Assembly (NCBI RefSeq): GCF_932526225.1
Contig: NC_064042.1
Location: 13,031,040-13,095,039, forward strand
Origin: Nematostella vectensis
Taxonomy: Eukaryota; Cnidaria; Anthozoa; Actiniaria; Edwardsiidae
Direction: 5' to 3'
DNA: 64,000 nt
Positions 39,910-51,050 of this stretch are shown here, in pieces. The notes under the pieces were generated by a model. It made no database searches and was not told the origin of the DNA. It saw only the letters and a program-made list of their open reading frames with translations. The first letter of the stretch is position 1. Each line of letters begins with the position of its first letter. A program made the position numbers and the translations under genes.

Positions 39910-40181
39910 TCAAGTATTCCTCTTACTGTCAGGTTTGTCCCTCGCATCCAGGCTTGCTAGTAGTTCGTTGCGCTTTTGAAGCAGTTTCTGGATCCTTTGT
40001 TCTCGAATCTTGTCGAATGAAGTCTCTACCGTGAACACTTCGTTGTCCGGAGTTTGTATAGCAACGGTTGTTCTGCCGTTTCTTGGTAACCCGGTTGGAA
40101 TAGGGTTGCAAATCCTTTCACTTCCCAAGCCAAATACGTCCAGAGTGAAAGCTTCGGCTGCCTTCTCTAGAAGGGACTTTT
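39910..40181 (-). CDS. Exon 9 (terminal) of the AT-hook protein gene
   Basis: The acceptor TTTTTCAAAAG ends at 40182, and 89 codons run to TGA at 39912-39910. It reads from EKSLLEKAAEAFTLDVFGLG to DSKRNT, with a predicted charged helix (FDKIREQRIQKLLQKRNELL) at the end. Confidence 0.8.
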
Positions 40182-43100
40182 CTTTTGAAAAACAAGTATA
40201 AAAAATATCATAACTGTAATAACAACATCGCTATAGACTTGCAAAAGGCCAAAATGTGCTGCGTTGACGAAAAGAGAAGCTAGCCGAGGGATTAAGTACA
40301 AAGTCAGTAAAGGACCGACAGTACCAGAGGCAAGACCTTCCAAGTTTCCTCCCCACCCATGCGATTGAAGTAGTCAGATAGCAAACATCATTTTATTTTT
40401 GTATGGCTTAAATAAACCACTGATTGTATCCATTGAATTATTGGATTTGTAACCAAAACCGATTAGAAAAAATCCTATGACTACGACATACCACCCCTCG
40501 ATTTATCTCGTACCCAATCTTAAATCATATAAAAAATTATTGTATTGCATAACAGACCTAGCATAGGCTTGTTATTGGATGGGGGGATACAAGACATTAA
40601 GGAAATATTGGGGGGAAAGGCTTGCCCATACTGTTCATCTCCTATTTTTTTTTTGGGGGGGGGGGGATTGGGGTTGGGGGTCACTAGACTTTCGGTGATT
40701 TAATCTCGCTTCGCTCGATGAGGTCGACTTGGAGAAAGTCTAGGGGGTCCCGTGTCCCCTACTCCCCCTTTTTACGGCCCTGATAAATATTGATGACAGC
40801 GTCATTTGGACAGAAAAAGATGCCTACTGAGGGGTTCTGACAACGACAGAGCACGTACCTTTGTTGACGTTGTTGTAGAGGACGGTGCAATTCTTGCTGT
40901 TCTCAGAATATAACACCGCACTCAGCACAGTGCCGTATTTATCAATGCAAACCCTTTTCTTTTCTTTCAAAGACTTTTCTTTAGGCAAAAAGTATAAAAA
41001 ATATTAGCGAATGCAAATGGCTAAAATGTGCTGCGTTGACGAAGAGAGAAGATAGCCAAGGGATCAAGCACAAAGTCTGTCAAGGAGTGAAAGTTAAAGT
41101 ACCAGAGGCCAGATTAATTTAACGCTCCACCGATGCGATTAAACTAGTCCAAAAGCAACCATCATTTTATTGTGTACACCTTCTATTCTTTAATCCAATA
41201 AACTGTTGTTTGGATCCATTGAATCATTGGATTTGTAACAAAAACAGGCACTAAAACCCTTAGAAAAGGTCGTATGACTACGACATTCCCAGCCTTCGAT
41301 TTCTCTCGCGTCGTACTCAGACTTATACCATATGAACAAATATTGAATTGCAAAATAGAGCTGTATCATAGGCCTCGAAATATTGGGTGAGGGGTGGGCA
41401 TAAAAACAAAAATATTGGGGGCACAGTCACTACTACTACTACTGGTCATTTCCTTATTATTTTTGCCAATATTCGGGGAGGGGTCACGTGCCTCAGTACC
41501 CCGCCCTGATACGGTCCTGGTAAATGCTGTTGACTGCGTAATTTTAACAGAGAGCATACTGAGGGGTTCTGACAACGAAGGAGCACGTACCTTTGTTGTC
41601 GTTGTTGTAGAGGACGGTGCTATGCTGGTGGTCCTCCGAGTGTAACACTGCTTTCAGCCCAGTACCGTCGTACTTATCATTGCGAATCCTGGACCCTGTC
41701 AACGATACCACTGGAAAGCTTGACTCTGTAGAAATCGGAACAAGAGAATCATCGGCACTCACAGCAGTGCATGAGTTCACCGAATCGAGCACGGGGCCCT
41801 TGGATTGTAGAGATGTGGAATTACTACTGGAATATGTAGTCGCGGACTTCGTGGAATCTGTAGTCGTGGACTCATAAGTTTCTTTTGGGTATGGAGAAGG
41901 GCACTGCGGCAATGCCGACGCAGCATCTGAAAGAAGTCATTGAAGTAATGCGACAAAGAAAATTTTACCCTAATGTGCCATCTCTTAAGTACTAGAACGG
42001 GTGATGAACACACCCCAAAAAAGGTTTAAAAGTGAGGTTGCCGTCGACCACCCCGTCTATTTTTATGGGAGTGCCCCTAGTTTTTCGACTCGGCTGAGGT
42101 TTCGAGTTAATGGGGCTTTGCGGTAATAGCTGTTCGAGACTAAAATAACACGAATGATGGAGACCGTCATAATGGTACATTGGCAGACGATACCTTGGAA
42201 GTGTTCACTTGTTTCATCCATCTCCACCTTGATGGAAGGCGCTTGCATGCACGATGCAGGTACTGTTTCAAGGTTTGGTTTATGTGCAATGATATTGAGA
42301 AAATTCCAACGTTAGAAATGTATAGTAATAATTTTACGATTCAATTTTAGCATTAACGATTCAATACTCTAGGACTTCACATAAAGAGTCTGAGTCTGAG
42401 TCTGAGTCTGTGTGAGCTTTGTTAAACGATATATGGCACATCATAGTTAAATAATCGTTCTGTATAACCAGACTAACCAACCAAGTACATATGTTACCGA
42501 CTTATTGGCAGGGCTTCAAAGCCAAAACAGCCTCTTTCGAAATTGATTAGTTTTCAAAAAAAAATTACCTCTTGCTTCCTGTTTAAGCGAGGCAAGGCAT
42601 TTTTGCCCCAGTCATGATTTAGAAAGGTTATGACAATCTTTTGTGGAAGTCTCTTTTTGGTTATGATCACATCGCTTTTAGTGAATAACCATTTTTCTTC
42701 TGGCATAATTTATTGCTGGCCATATGGTTGTGAGTACATGAGAAAAAAGTGGTACTTTTACTTACCGCGTTGATCCCAGTCGGTTGTCACCTTAGTCAAA
42801 GCTGTTCCAGACTCACCTTTATTTTCGTTGTTGATCCTCGAAATACACGGACCACGAGAGCTCGGTAGCAGCTTTCTTGGTGTTGACTTTCTCGGGCGCT
42901 TGCTGCTCGGTATTATGGGATCATTACTCGGTGATGGAACCATAATTGTGTGCAATTCTTGCGGCGCCTTTCTCTTCAATGAATGACTCCTTTGTTCCGC
43001 CGAAGAGTTCATTGGAACAGGCTGTGGACCTTCTTCCTGGGATACGGATAAATTGAGCATCTGTATTGATGCTGATGGTAAGTCAGCAAGAGATTCCTTC

Positions 43101-46100
43101 GTCGAGGATGAGCTTGGTCTTTGTTGTATTGTAATATTTCTTTGGAGGCCTTCGTACGTTGTAGGCATTTTCATGTATGGCTTCGGTATTTCTTCTGATT
43201 TAGTGTCTCTTTGAAGGGTTTTATCTGATGAAGACACACCTAAGCCCAAGCATGGATTACTTCGCTGCTGTAAACTCGTGTCCTTGTGAGTTGATTCATA
43301 CGTTGAAATCATCGGGTACGAACTAGTTCTGTCTTGTAGGGTAATGTCTTTCCAACGCGCATCAACAATTGAAGGAGATTCCCGGGAGATTCTAGGTCTC
43401 GCTTGTACTGTAATGTCCCTTTGAAAGGGCTCATACGTTGAAGGTGACCCTAAAGATGCTCTATTTAGGGATGTTTTCTTAATAATGTGAGAAGGGGGTG
43501 CGGGATTATCTAGAAAGCCAACAAAAGATCCTGAAGGAGACACAGGTCTTCCATTCAAGCTTTTACCCTCATCTTCGATTTCATTGTCATATTCAACAAT
43601 CATAGATTCGTTTGTGTGATATGCACTCCCAGGTAAACTACATATCATGTCCGAGTTTGGTTTCATATCGATATCTTTCGTCCGCAAAATCGATTCGTCA
43701 GATGGGTCGGATTTGAAGTTATCTAGTCCCTCTGTTAACTGCTTCTTCTCTGCATGCAACCTGGCAATGGTATGATCCAATTGATCCTTCAGCTGTTGAT
43801 GTAGAGCATCCTCCTCCGTGAGTAGCCTCATCCTCGTAGCCAATCTCCCTTTTCGTAATTTCTCAATCTCCAACATTTTTTCCAGTTTAGACTGTTGCAC
43901 CTTAGATTGCAAGGTGACTAGTCTGTCGTGCTCTCGGCTCAAATCCCATAACGCTCTTTCGTTATTCTGTCTTTTTAAAGAGAGCTCATTGAGTCGCTTA
44001 AGTATTACAGTCACTGAATCTTTTTTCGGTCTACCAGGTTTTCGCTTTCCATACAAATAATTCATCTTACTAAGGATGTCCTTTATCTGACCTCTCTTCC
44101 TGGCTGCTTCAGCCACTAGTTGACATTTTTCAGCTTGCCACCTCTCCATTTCTATGGCACTACCCACGTCTATCTGACCATTTGCCAAGGGTGAAGGTTC
44201 ACTTAAGCGACTTTTATCTATCACATCTCTTTCCATAGGGACAGAAGCTCTGCATTCGCCAGCTTGCTTGGAATCTATGCTTGACCCTTGAGTGCTCAAA
44301 GGGGCAGTATCACTTGATGTGACGCAGCCTCTTCCTGTTAAAGGCATTTCTGTTGTCTTGACATTACTGGTCGTAGTATTGGTGGCCCATTGGACTGTGG
44401 TCAAATCCTTTATTTCAGACCAATTACCTCGATCAGTCCTGCTTCCAAGTGGTGGAATGCTGTACACAGATTGTATTGCCGGTTCCTGTAGGCCTAATGG
44501 ACCTTGAATAGTTATACTGTTGCAATACTGAAGGTCCCGATACTGGTGTGGGGTATTTGATGTAGTACTGGAAATGGTTGTGCTGTGGGTTCCAGGAAGG
44601 CTGAACACCTCACCAATCTTAATATTAATCCCATCGACATTTGGAGAATGGTCAGACTCCATGCTTTTCTTTAAAGGGTTAGTAGTTTCTTGAATGGATG
44701 TACTGTAGGATAATCTTGCAGGAAAGGTAACTTCGCGATCACCCTGTGTGAAAGGAAAAAATACAATGGTATTTCTGACGTGAATATTTGCTGGTTAGAT
44801 TGATTGATTCATTAACAATTAAAATATCACGTACACCACTGTACCTGGTGAGCGGTATCCAACCTTCCCCAGTACTTTGCAGTACCAACTCTAATGTCAC
44901 ATCGTTGTATTTCTTCAACACATTGACCCCTCAACCGGCCTGTACCGGCTTTGGGAAGTACCCACAACCCAAAAAATTCATAAATTCAAAATAAACACAA
45001 CAAGATGAATATACTCAGGCATCAGTCTAAGGGATAAATGGTCTTGCAAATATGCATCCAACCAAGGTGTTGGCATCTACTCTTAAGCCAAATAATTGCA
45101 CAGGTTCTTTGACAAATCTCAAATCGAACAAGGAGAGAAAAGCAGAATCACCCCTCTCAATAAAACGCTCAAAATATCAAGGGAGAGAGATCAGCAAACA
45201 CAGCTCAAGACACAAATAGATACCTTTATTCTGATCCTCCAGGTACATTTCCTTGGCCTCAAAACACAATGTCCATTCCTTGAAGGATTGTACAACCACG
45301 AAAATATCTTTACGTATTGCAAAGCATTCTGGGAGATCCAGGGGAAAATTCACGAGGGGAGGGCCAGTCAACACTCCCTCTCCCCAAAGTCAGATGTTTT
45401 TTTAGAAGTCTTTTCACCCCGAAGCCAAACAAATCAATTCCAGGTCATACAGACCCAGAATAGCAGTGTAAACAATTTTGGAATCAATTTAGTTTCAGAA
45501 AAGACAGCATTTAGGAGAGCTGTGGTGATTCATTAGAAAATTATTTTCTCTGGGCAAAGCCAAACAAGAAAAAAATCATCATGAATCCACCATTGCTTGC
45601 AAATATCCATAAGCAACGCACTCAATTATGCCCCAATAGACTTCATGATGTCCTGAGACACTCTCCTAATATGCTGACAGCTGTATTTTTGATGAAAAAT
45701 ACAAGCAACTATCAACTTGTGCTGGCTTCAGCACAACGACGAGGGATTAAAAGTGGGGACCGCAAAGCACTGTTGGAAAGCTTGGATACCGCTGACTAGG
45801 TGCAGCTGTGTTTGACTTTGACGGGCTGTATAAAACTCAGAGTAGGGGGGGAGGTATCTGTTTTTAGTCTGTTTTTTTTTGTAAATTCAGCTCAAAAATA
45901 GCCAAGAGTCAATGGGTCAACCACTGACTTATATGTCTGTGCTAATCTAATAAAACTGATGATGTGTTGGCACACAAATACAATTCCTAGTTAGATGGTG
46001 GCAAGATAAGATGTGAACTCATTCTTTTTTGTTATTGAAGCAACTTAGAAATACTGTATTTTACCTTGTTTATAACTGCATCAGGGATTTGATTATGATA

Positions 46101-49052
46101 TGCAGCAATGACAGGAAGGCTCAGGCCATAACGGTAAGCAACTCCTTGAAATATTTCCTCAGGGTAATCATAGCAATCTTCTGATTCTGAGAACATTTAC
46201 AATAAAAAATAGCAAGATGATCACTGGGTAGGGCCCTGGAATTGAGTTAAAACAAAACATGGTATTATTATAAAGGACAGCTCCTCCATATTGAAATTGC
46301 CTTACATCTTACAAAGCCCTTTTTCTACAAGTTGTGAGCATGTTTAACCTACACTGACCTCTTTAAAAGCAAAATGCTAATTTAAACCAAAGCAAAATAC
46401 TAATTCAACATGTAAACAAAACTAATGTATTCAAAATGGCATACTTCTGACATATATGTGAAATATGTCAATTTTGTGAGGGTGATAAAGAACAATGACA
46501 TCTCAGAATTTTTGAAGTATTGTAATAAAACACATATATGCATGCATATGTATGTATGTCAAAACAAATCTTTGAGGACCAATAGAATGTCATATAGCAC
46601 TATCAAATTCATTTTGATAATTATTTTCTTTGAGCAACCTTTCAACCCTTTTTGTTAAAGAAACACATCATACATTGCAGGTCCATAGCTGAAAGGTCCA
46701 CTTTACATAATTCTTTTTTGGGAGGGAAGGTGGGGTATACCCTAAGACAGACGACAGACGGACAGTTTTATTGGGGTCTTATACAAAAGAGTACATTGAC
46801 CGAGAATCCCAATAAATTCTATAGAAGACCTCTTCACGACACAATAATTATTTGAGTCATGTAGAGGTAATACTGTTCCTATGGGAGAAGCATTAAGGCA
46901 AAGAAGAATTAAGGTGGTCTTCGAACAAAGCAGTTGCCCCCTCACCCCAAATCTGTATGGAACTTCACATAACCATTTAAACTTTGGTGGCAAAAAATGG
47001 TGCTACACAAAGGCTTTTCATTGGGAAATACTGTAGGCAAAGTATCATTTTATCTTTAAGAAAAATTTTTTCTGGATGCTAAATAAACAAGAGATTTGGT
47101 GCTCTACTGTAGGTGGGATTGCCAGGGAACAGGTCCAAAATCTTGAGACTCTCACCTAATGTGGGAGAGTTGGCAGGTACAATCACCTTGCTACAGGTAT
47201 GCATTGTATCAATCATTCATAGAAAAAATGCACAGATATAGGACCTTAAAATTACACACACCTGAACATGGTAGAGAAGGAGGGATAAGCATTTTAAAGG
47301 GTTACTTCTGAAAGAAAAATATTGTATATAACAAAATACTAATCACATATAAGTAAATGCTCTCTTTAGTGTCCTGGTAAGGGGGAGGCACTGTAATTCG
47401 TGTCAAAATTTAGATTTCAGTTTTATATGAATAACTGTATATACCTTGAATGTACAGTAAACAAAACAAACAAAACATCTTTTATTTGCACACAAAATTA
47501 AGTGTTACATAGGTTGTTTTTTTTTTTTATATTCATATATTTATTGATAGGGAGAGGAGAGAAAAAAAGAAAAAAAACAAAAAACCTAGAGTTGCATACC
47601 AAGGGGGGACAATACTTCGGTGCGGGCACCCTAGAATAGCTTGAGAGCTAAACGGGCTAGGGTGCACTTAAATGTTAGGGGAAAATCCTAGTTTGGAGAT
47701 CTGGAGGCTGTGTGCATAAGCAAGAATGTACGAGAAAAACACAGATATAGAGACACGACAAGGATACAACAAGGATACGACAAGAATACAAGCTGGTACA
47801 AGCAGAGCGGAAACAAAAACAAAAGGAAGGAATATATTGCCAAGAATTAGGTGATAGTATGGGTTACAGGTGAAGATGTGGGTGGGTTAATAGGTGGCGA
47901 TTAGGTCGTCTGATAATTTTTTTTTGAAGGATTTCATATTTAGGTCTTTGTCATTTTGGGTGAGTTCGTTCCAAATTTGTACACCTCTAAATCGGATGTT
48001 GAATTTCCCGTAGTTGGTGCGTGCTTTGGGTAGGGTGTAACTAGATTTGGCAGAAAGTTGGGTGTTGTATTTGTGGGAAATTATATGAAAGAAAGAGTCA
48101 AAAGTTGTGGGGAGAGTTCCAGAGTGGTGTTGGTACATAAATAGCGCTGTGTGGAAGTAAACTATATCTTTAACCTATAGCTTTAATTAAATGTAAATAC
48201 AAGCCCATTCTTAGAGCCTTGAACAATAATGAGACAACTATTTTACTTCTTAGAAGCTAAATATGAGCATTATGATACCTTATGTATATTTGCTTAAATT
48301 TAGGAAGTTGTTGTATTTTCGTGAGTTAATATGAATTTTTTTTTGTTACAGAGAAAAGTTTTAGGGTACTGGTAATTTTTTCCTAGCAGCCCCCCTCCAC
48401 CCCTTGAAAAATAAAATGCAGCACAATTACCAATCTTAAATTCTTCTACCAATTAACAAAAATCACCCCTGATATCACCTATGCTGATAATAAATGATCA
48501 ATTAGTTAAATTTCCACACAATCACATATATATTTAAGCTACAGTACACACAGCTGAAAGGATAAGATCTCAAAGTATTTGATGATCAACTATTCAATTT
48601 TACACACAAAATGCTGACTTCCATACGTCACTAGTTAAAATATATATACTTATCATCTAGTTCAGTGTAAACGATTCAGTAACGTTTGACCTTTATGACT
48701 TTACCTTGCTGAGCAAGATTCCTTCGTTTCATGCGAAGAACTCCGGCGACCCGAGATGGAACTTGATAATGTGAATCTTTCAAGAGTTCTGCTTCGACAT
48801 TTGCATAGGAAATACATATATATAAAGCTCGGAAAGACTTAAAAACTCTTCGCTCCGGTGTATGGAGTATTTGTTTATCTAGAGTAGAAAATGAGATGGC
48901 TCACCTTTGTTGAATGTGTCACATATTCGATGTCCTTTTGGCGCGAAAACTCTCACCGACGCGCGCGTCGAATGTCACGTGACATAAAAGTCAGCACTTC
49001 GAAGTAAACAATGGGAATCCTGTGTTATACCTCCTTCATCCAAAGCCATCAT
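39910..49052 (-). CDS. AT-hook, coiled-coil nuclear protein (nine-exon model, about 1028 aa)
   Basis: Model, in order: 49031-49052, 48905-48949, 48705-48827, 46065-46186, 42766-44743, 42194-42262, 41591-41926, 40859-40978, 39910-40181. Total coding length is 3087 bp; every junction keeps phase. I do not recognise the family. Seen: a conserved-looking N-terminal region (exons 3-4), one AT-hook core RKPGRPKK near residues 338-345 (minor-groove DNA binding), a charged coiled coil at about 302-446, a five-fold 23-residue degenerate repeat (TYEPFQRDITVQ type) near 539-648, basic patches LKRK and KRPRKSTPRK, a sumoylation-type IKVE followed by DE at about 774-777, and a duplicated TVLYNN module. 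Chromatin association is inferred. The first two exons are the least certain; exons 4-9 are well supported. Confidence 0.75.
40170..41660 (-). repeat. Intragenic tandem duplication, two diverged units of about 0.7-0.75 kb
   Basis: Copy 1 (about 40170-40925) and copy 2 (about 40965-41660) align in order: the AAAAGT exon start, AGTATAAAAAATAT, AAAATGTGCTGCGTTGACGA, AGTACCAGAGGC, CATCATTTTATT, ATTGGATTTGTAAC, TATGACTACGACAT and GAGCACGTACCTTTGTTG. Each copy holds a diverged G-rich MITE-like segment (about 40563-40785 and 41365-41520), so that insertion predates the duplication. Confidence 0.85.
40859..40978 (-). CDS. Exon 8 (chimeric, duplicated) of the AT-hook protein gene
   Basis: 120 bp, phase 1 at both ends. 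It begins EKSLKEKK, like exon 9 (EKSLLEKA), and ends DKYGTVLSAVLYSE then CTVLYNNVNK, like the end of exon 7. Acceptor and flanking intron match those of exon 9; donor and flanking intron match those of exon 7. The exon appears to be a product of the tandem duplication at 40170-41660. Confidence 0.72.
41591..41926 (-). CDS. Exon 7 of the AT-hook protein gene
   Basis: 336 bp, phase 1 at both ends. Acceptor ACTTCTTTCAG, donor CAAAG|GTACGT. Serine/threonine-rich first half, then RIRNDKYDGTGLKAVLHSED and STVLYNNDNK. The last 30 residues are repeated in exon 8. Confidence 0.8.
42194..42262 (-). CDS. Exon 6 of the AT-hook protein gene
   Basis: 69 bp, phase 1 at both ends. Acceptor CTTGAAACAG, donor TTCCAAG|GTATCG. 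It reads VPASCMQAPSIKVEMDETSE plus HFQ and supplies a sumoylation-type IKVE with acidic residues after it. Confidence 0.7.
42263..42765. other. Intron 5 of the AT-hook protein gene
   Basis: AT-rich. Contains the short GAGTCT repeat at 42386-42416 and nothing else recognised. Confidence 0.7.
42386..42416. repeat. Hexanucleotide microsatellite (GAGTCT)n
   Basis: Four to five units of GAGTCT. Confidence 0.9.
42766..44743 (-). CDS. Exon 5 (main coding exon) of the AT-hook protein gene
   Basis: A 1978-bp exon. The acceptor CCTTTCACACAG ends at 44744 and the donor ACGCG|GTAAGT follows 42766. It carries the AT-hook (YGKRKPGRPKKD), the coiled coil, the 23-residue repeat block and the basic patches. 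The internal methionine at 44662 is not needed as a start, because the frame is open to the acceptor and joins exon 4 in phase 0. Confidence 0.92.
44744..46064. other. Intron 4 of the AT-hook protein gene
   Basis: Contains a 146-codon + frame (45096-45536) and shorter frames without domains or splice context. A - strand frame near 44800-44921 ends at a GTACAG donor-like site, but I could not join it in phase. No clear transposon ends. Confidence 0.55.
46065..46186 (-). CDS. Exon 4 of the AT-hook protein gene
   Basis: Acceptor AAATGTTCTCAG, donor AACAAG|GTAAAA. 40 codons start SEDCYDYPEEIFQGVAYRYG and end DAVINK. The phase runs from 1 to 0, matching exon 5. Confidence 0.78.
46187..48704. other. 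Intron 3 of the AT-hook protein gene
   Basis: AT-rich intron holding a truncated non-LTR retrotransposon tail (listed separately). Nothing else recognised. Confidence 0.6.
47590..48140 (-). mobile_element. 5'-truncated non-LTR retrotransposon fragment
   Basis: The frame at 48138-47887 reads like the extreme C-terminus of a non-LTR reverse transcriptase ORF (motifs SSYTLPKARTNYGKFNIRF and GVQIWNEL, ending at a lysine-rich segment). It is followed by about 300 bp of 3' UTR and an A/T-rich tail near 47530-47590. Everything upstream of the last 80 or so codons is missing, as expected of an incompletely reverse-transcribed insertion. It lies in the same orientation as the host gene. The clade cannot be decided from so short a piece. 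Confidence 0.7.
48705..48827 (-). CDS. Exon 3 of the AT-hook protein gene
   Basis: Acceptor TCTTTCCGAG, donor CAGCAAG|GTAAAG. It reads ALYICISYANVEAELL and ends RMKRRNLAQQ, phase 1 at both ends. The upstream intron is only 77 bp. A closer TCTAG acceptor at 48879 would leave a 26-bp intron, which is too short. Confidence 0.6.
48905..48949 (-). CDS. Exon 2 of the AT-hook protein gene
   Basis: 45 bp, reading VFAPKGHRICDTFNK with the carried base. The donor CAAAG|GTGAGC is strong; the acceptor GGTGAGAG has a poor pyrimidine tract. Read-through of either neighbouring intron meets a stop, which favours splicing. Confidence 0.4.
48972..48985. promoter_or_regulatory. Perfect palindromic E-box ATGTCACGTGACAT
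   Basis: A 14-bp perfect palindrome containing GTCACGTGAC, the extended E-box bound by USF/MITF/TFE-type factors in animals. It lies 45-80 bp from the predicted start of the AT-hook gene, so it is probably a promoter element. The site is seen; binding is inferred. Confidence 0.5.
49031..49052 (-). CDS. Exon 1 (start) of the AT-hook protein gene
   Basis: Two successive ATG codons begin MMALDEG, followed by one base and the donor GGAG|GTATAA. The phase fits exon 2 across an 81-bp intron. It is chosen because neither exon 2 nor the start of exon 3 has an in-frame ATG. The donor is only moderate. Confidence 0.4.
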
Positions 49053-49199
49053 GATGTAAAATAAGGTTAGACTTCAAACGCGGGAAGTTATCTTAAATTT
49101 TTCTTGCAATAAAGTATTTTCAATTTAGGGGGCAGAATACCCTGGGTAAGGTTGGAGCCTCTGGTACCCAGTGTCAGGTCCAGGAAGAAAAAGCTAAGA

Positions 49200-49458
49200 A
49201 TGCATTGTCCATTGTGAGTGAGGGAGGAAGTTCTCTGATAAAAATCTAACCACCTCCGAAAGAACAAAAAGGGCTTTTTTTATGCCTTTGCAGTATCTCA
49301 ACGGGACGTTTATTGTCGGACGTGGGATCACCAGAGTGATCTAGCTTATGATTTATAGTTATGTCTACAAATAGCACGACTATTGATAACTAAAAAGTGG
49401 ACTTTCGGCGTTCGCACACTCTGCCCCCCCCCCCCCCCCCTCCTGGGTACGGGCCTGG
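49200..49458 (+). mobile_element. Dispersed element family B, second copy
   Basis: A diverged direct copy of the right part of 17676-18240, including CTTTGCAGTATCTCAACGGG, CAGAGTGATCTAGCTTATG and a C-run before GGTACGGGCCTGG. The left 330 bp is missing. Confidence 0.75.
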
Positions 49459-49483
49459 TTAGACTTGAGTGCCTGCTATGCTC

Positions 49484-49620
49484 AACAGGGCTGTAGGCCT
49501 CACAAGATATTGGGAGGGCACGATGGGTGGGGAGGGGGGGGGGGGCTAAGGCACTTTAGGGGGGGGGGGGCTAAGGAACTAAGGCCTTTAGTCCTCAAAT
49601 CCTGCTACAGACCTGCCCCT
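49484..49620. mobile_element. Possible short MITE with G-runs
   Basis: CAGGGCTGTAGGCC on the left and CCTGCTACAGACCTGCC on the right form a weak inverted repeat around two GGGGGGGGGGCTAAGG modules. Confidence 0.4.
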
Positions 49621-50019
49621 ATTCTATGTTGCTTTCTGGGCAAGAGCGTTGCCTTCAGAGGAGGCTACCTCGTGGCGTTCTCAGCAAAATTCCTCTTTGC
49701 ATTACTATGCGCAGTTACACTCATCCCTCATTCAACAGTGCTGGATACGTCATACACGCGTATGGTATATTACGGATTTTAAGGATTTATTCCTTATATA
49801 GGCTAAGTTGGAAATCGCTTATGTTTTTGTGTGTTTTATTATTGGCTTATTTTTATAGCAGTCTTATTGTTAAGTAAGACCAATCCAATATAATACACAA
49901 AAAAGTACTGATAATAGACAAATATGCGACACGGGGCGTTTCCGGGGGGGGGGACTCCGATAAAACCAGACGGGGGTGGATCGTCTGCAAAATTAATTTT
50001 AAGGGAAGTCATTTTGGCA

Positions 50020-50290
50020 TGGTCAACAGAACTTCTAACACATAAGAGATAGCAAATTTGGGTGTGGTCGAAGGAATTTTTAATCCTGAGAGATGGCAGA
50101 ATCGGAAAAAACGTTAAACACCCCATTAGGACTAATCATTGGTCGAATTTTATACCCTGAGAGAAACATTACCGGATAAAAGTTAAACATTCCCTTAGGA
50201 TGGCAGTTGGTCGAATTTTATACCCTAAGGGATGGCAAAATCGGAAAAATCCTTTAACACCCCTTAAGGGATGGCAATTTTATACCCTAT
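50020..50290. repeat. About 68-bp tandem repeat, three to four diverged units
   Basis: The phrase GGTCGAATTTTATACCCT recurs near 50140 and 50208 and in shortened form near 50272, with GATGGCARAATCGGAAAAA between. The first unit, at about 50024-50090, is more diverged. Confidence 0.75.
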
Positions 50291-51050
50291 AAAAGATGTG
50301 ACGATCACCTCCGTTTACTTTTCTTTACACTCGTTTTTAGTCATACGTGCATCCTGTGGCTTTTGTTTACGTATCACATCTGTGTTTTTTTTTATTTTTG
50401 GTGGACGTCAATCATGACTTTTGAATTCTTCCAATTCTGCGACTGTCACAGCTTAAGACCGATCACAAACATAACAACATCAAAGTGGATCCCCTTCCTA
50501 GCCACTGTCCGGGATAAAGCACCGATAAACAGTGCGTTGGTGCGTTGTATTTTTTTGGAGCTCTCGATTTGGTTAGCGGTCTAACGTCCGCTGTAACTGC
50601 GAAATGCTTCCAGTCACTAAACCAGGCGCGACTCTCGGAAACGAACAATACAAGGCGCACGTGTGACTAAATTCCTTTTACTACTTTCGCTACTGTAAAA
50701 ATGACATCCTTAGTTTATGCTTATCTGTCGCTGACAATAATGTTTTGCTTGTTCTATTGCAATGCAGTTAAATTATTAAATATTAATTGATCACAACGCA
50801 TCTTCTTTTGATCTCGTTGCCAAAGAGGTCATCGTCCTCGCTTAAAGCGTCTTTACGACAGTCGTAACCGACGGCTGTGGAAAACACAAGGAATGAACCG
50901 ACAAGTAGGAATATGTCGTTCCTGATTGCGGTCTGCACCAAATCATGAATGATAACCCACGATCATGGTTTCGTCCACTCAAGGAGGTTATTGAGCTTTT
51001 AATGCCATGAGCTACGGTAAACATATGTCCTTTAGGGTGGTCCCGTCTAA

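Larger units (their letters stand above)
49053..51050. other. Intergenic region between AT-hook gene and GPCR
   Basis: Holds a family B element, a weak MITE and a 68-bp tandem repeat (listed separately). The sequence from about 50840 to 51050 is the presumed 3' UTR of the GPCR. No other gene supported. Confidence 0.55.

Noticed and set aside
44739-44921. - strand frame (MLKKYNDVTLELVLQS) as an extra exon between exons 4 and 5
   Set aside because: Exons 4 and 5 already join in phase 0, and the candidate has no convincing acceptor in phase.
45096-45536. 146-codon + frame inside intron 4 of the AT-hook gene
   Set aside because: No domain, no exon borders, composition like the surrounding intron.
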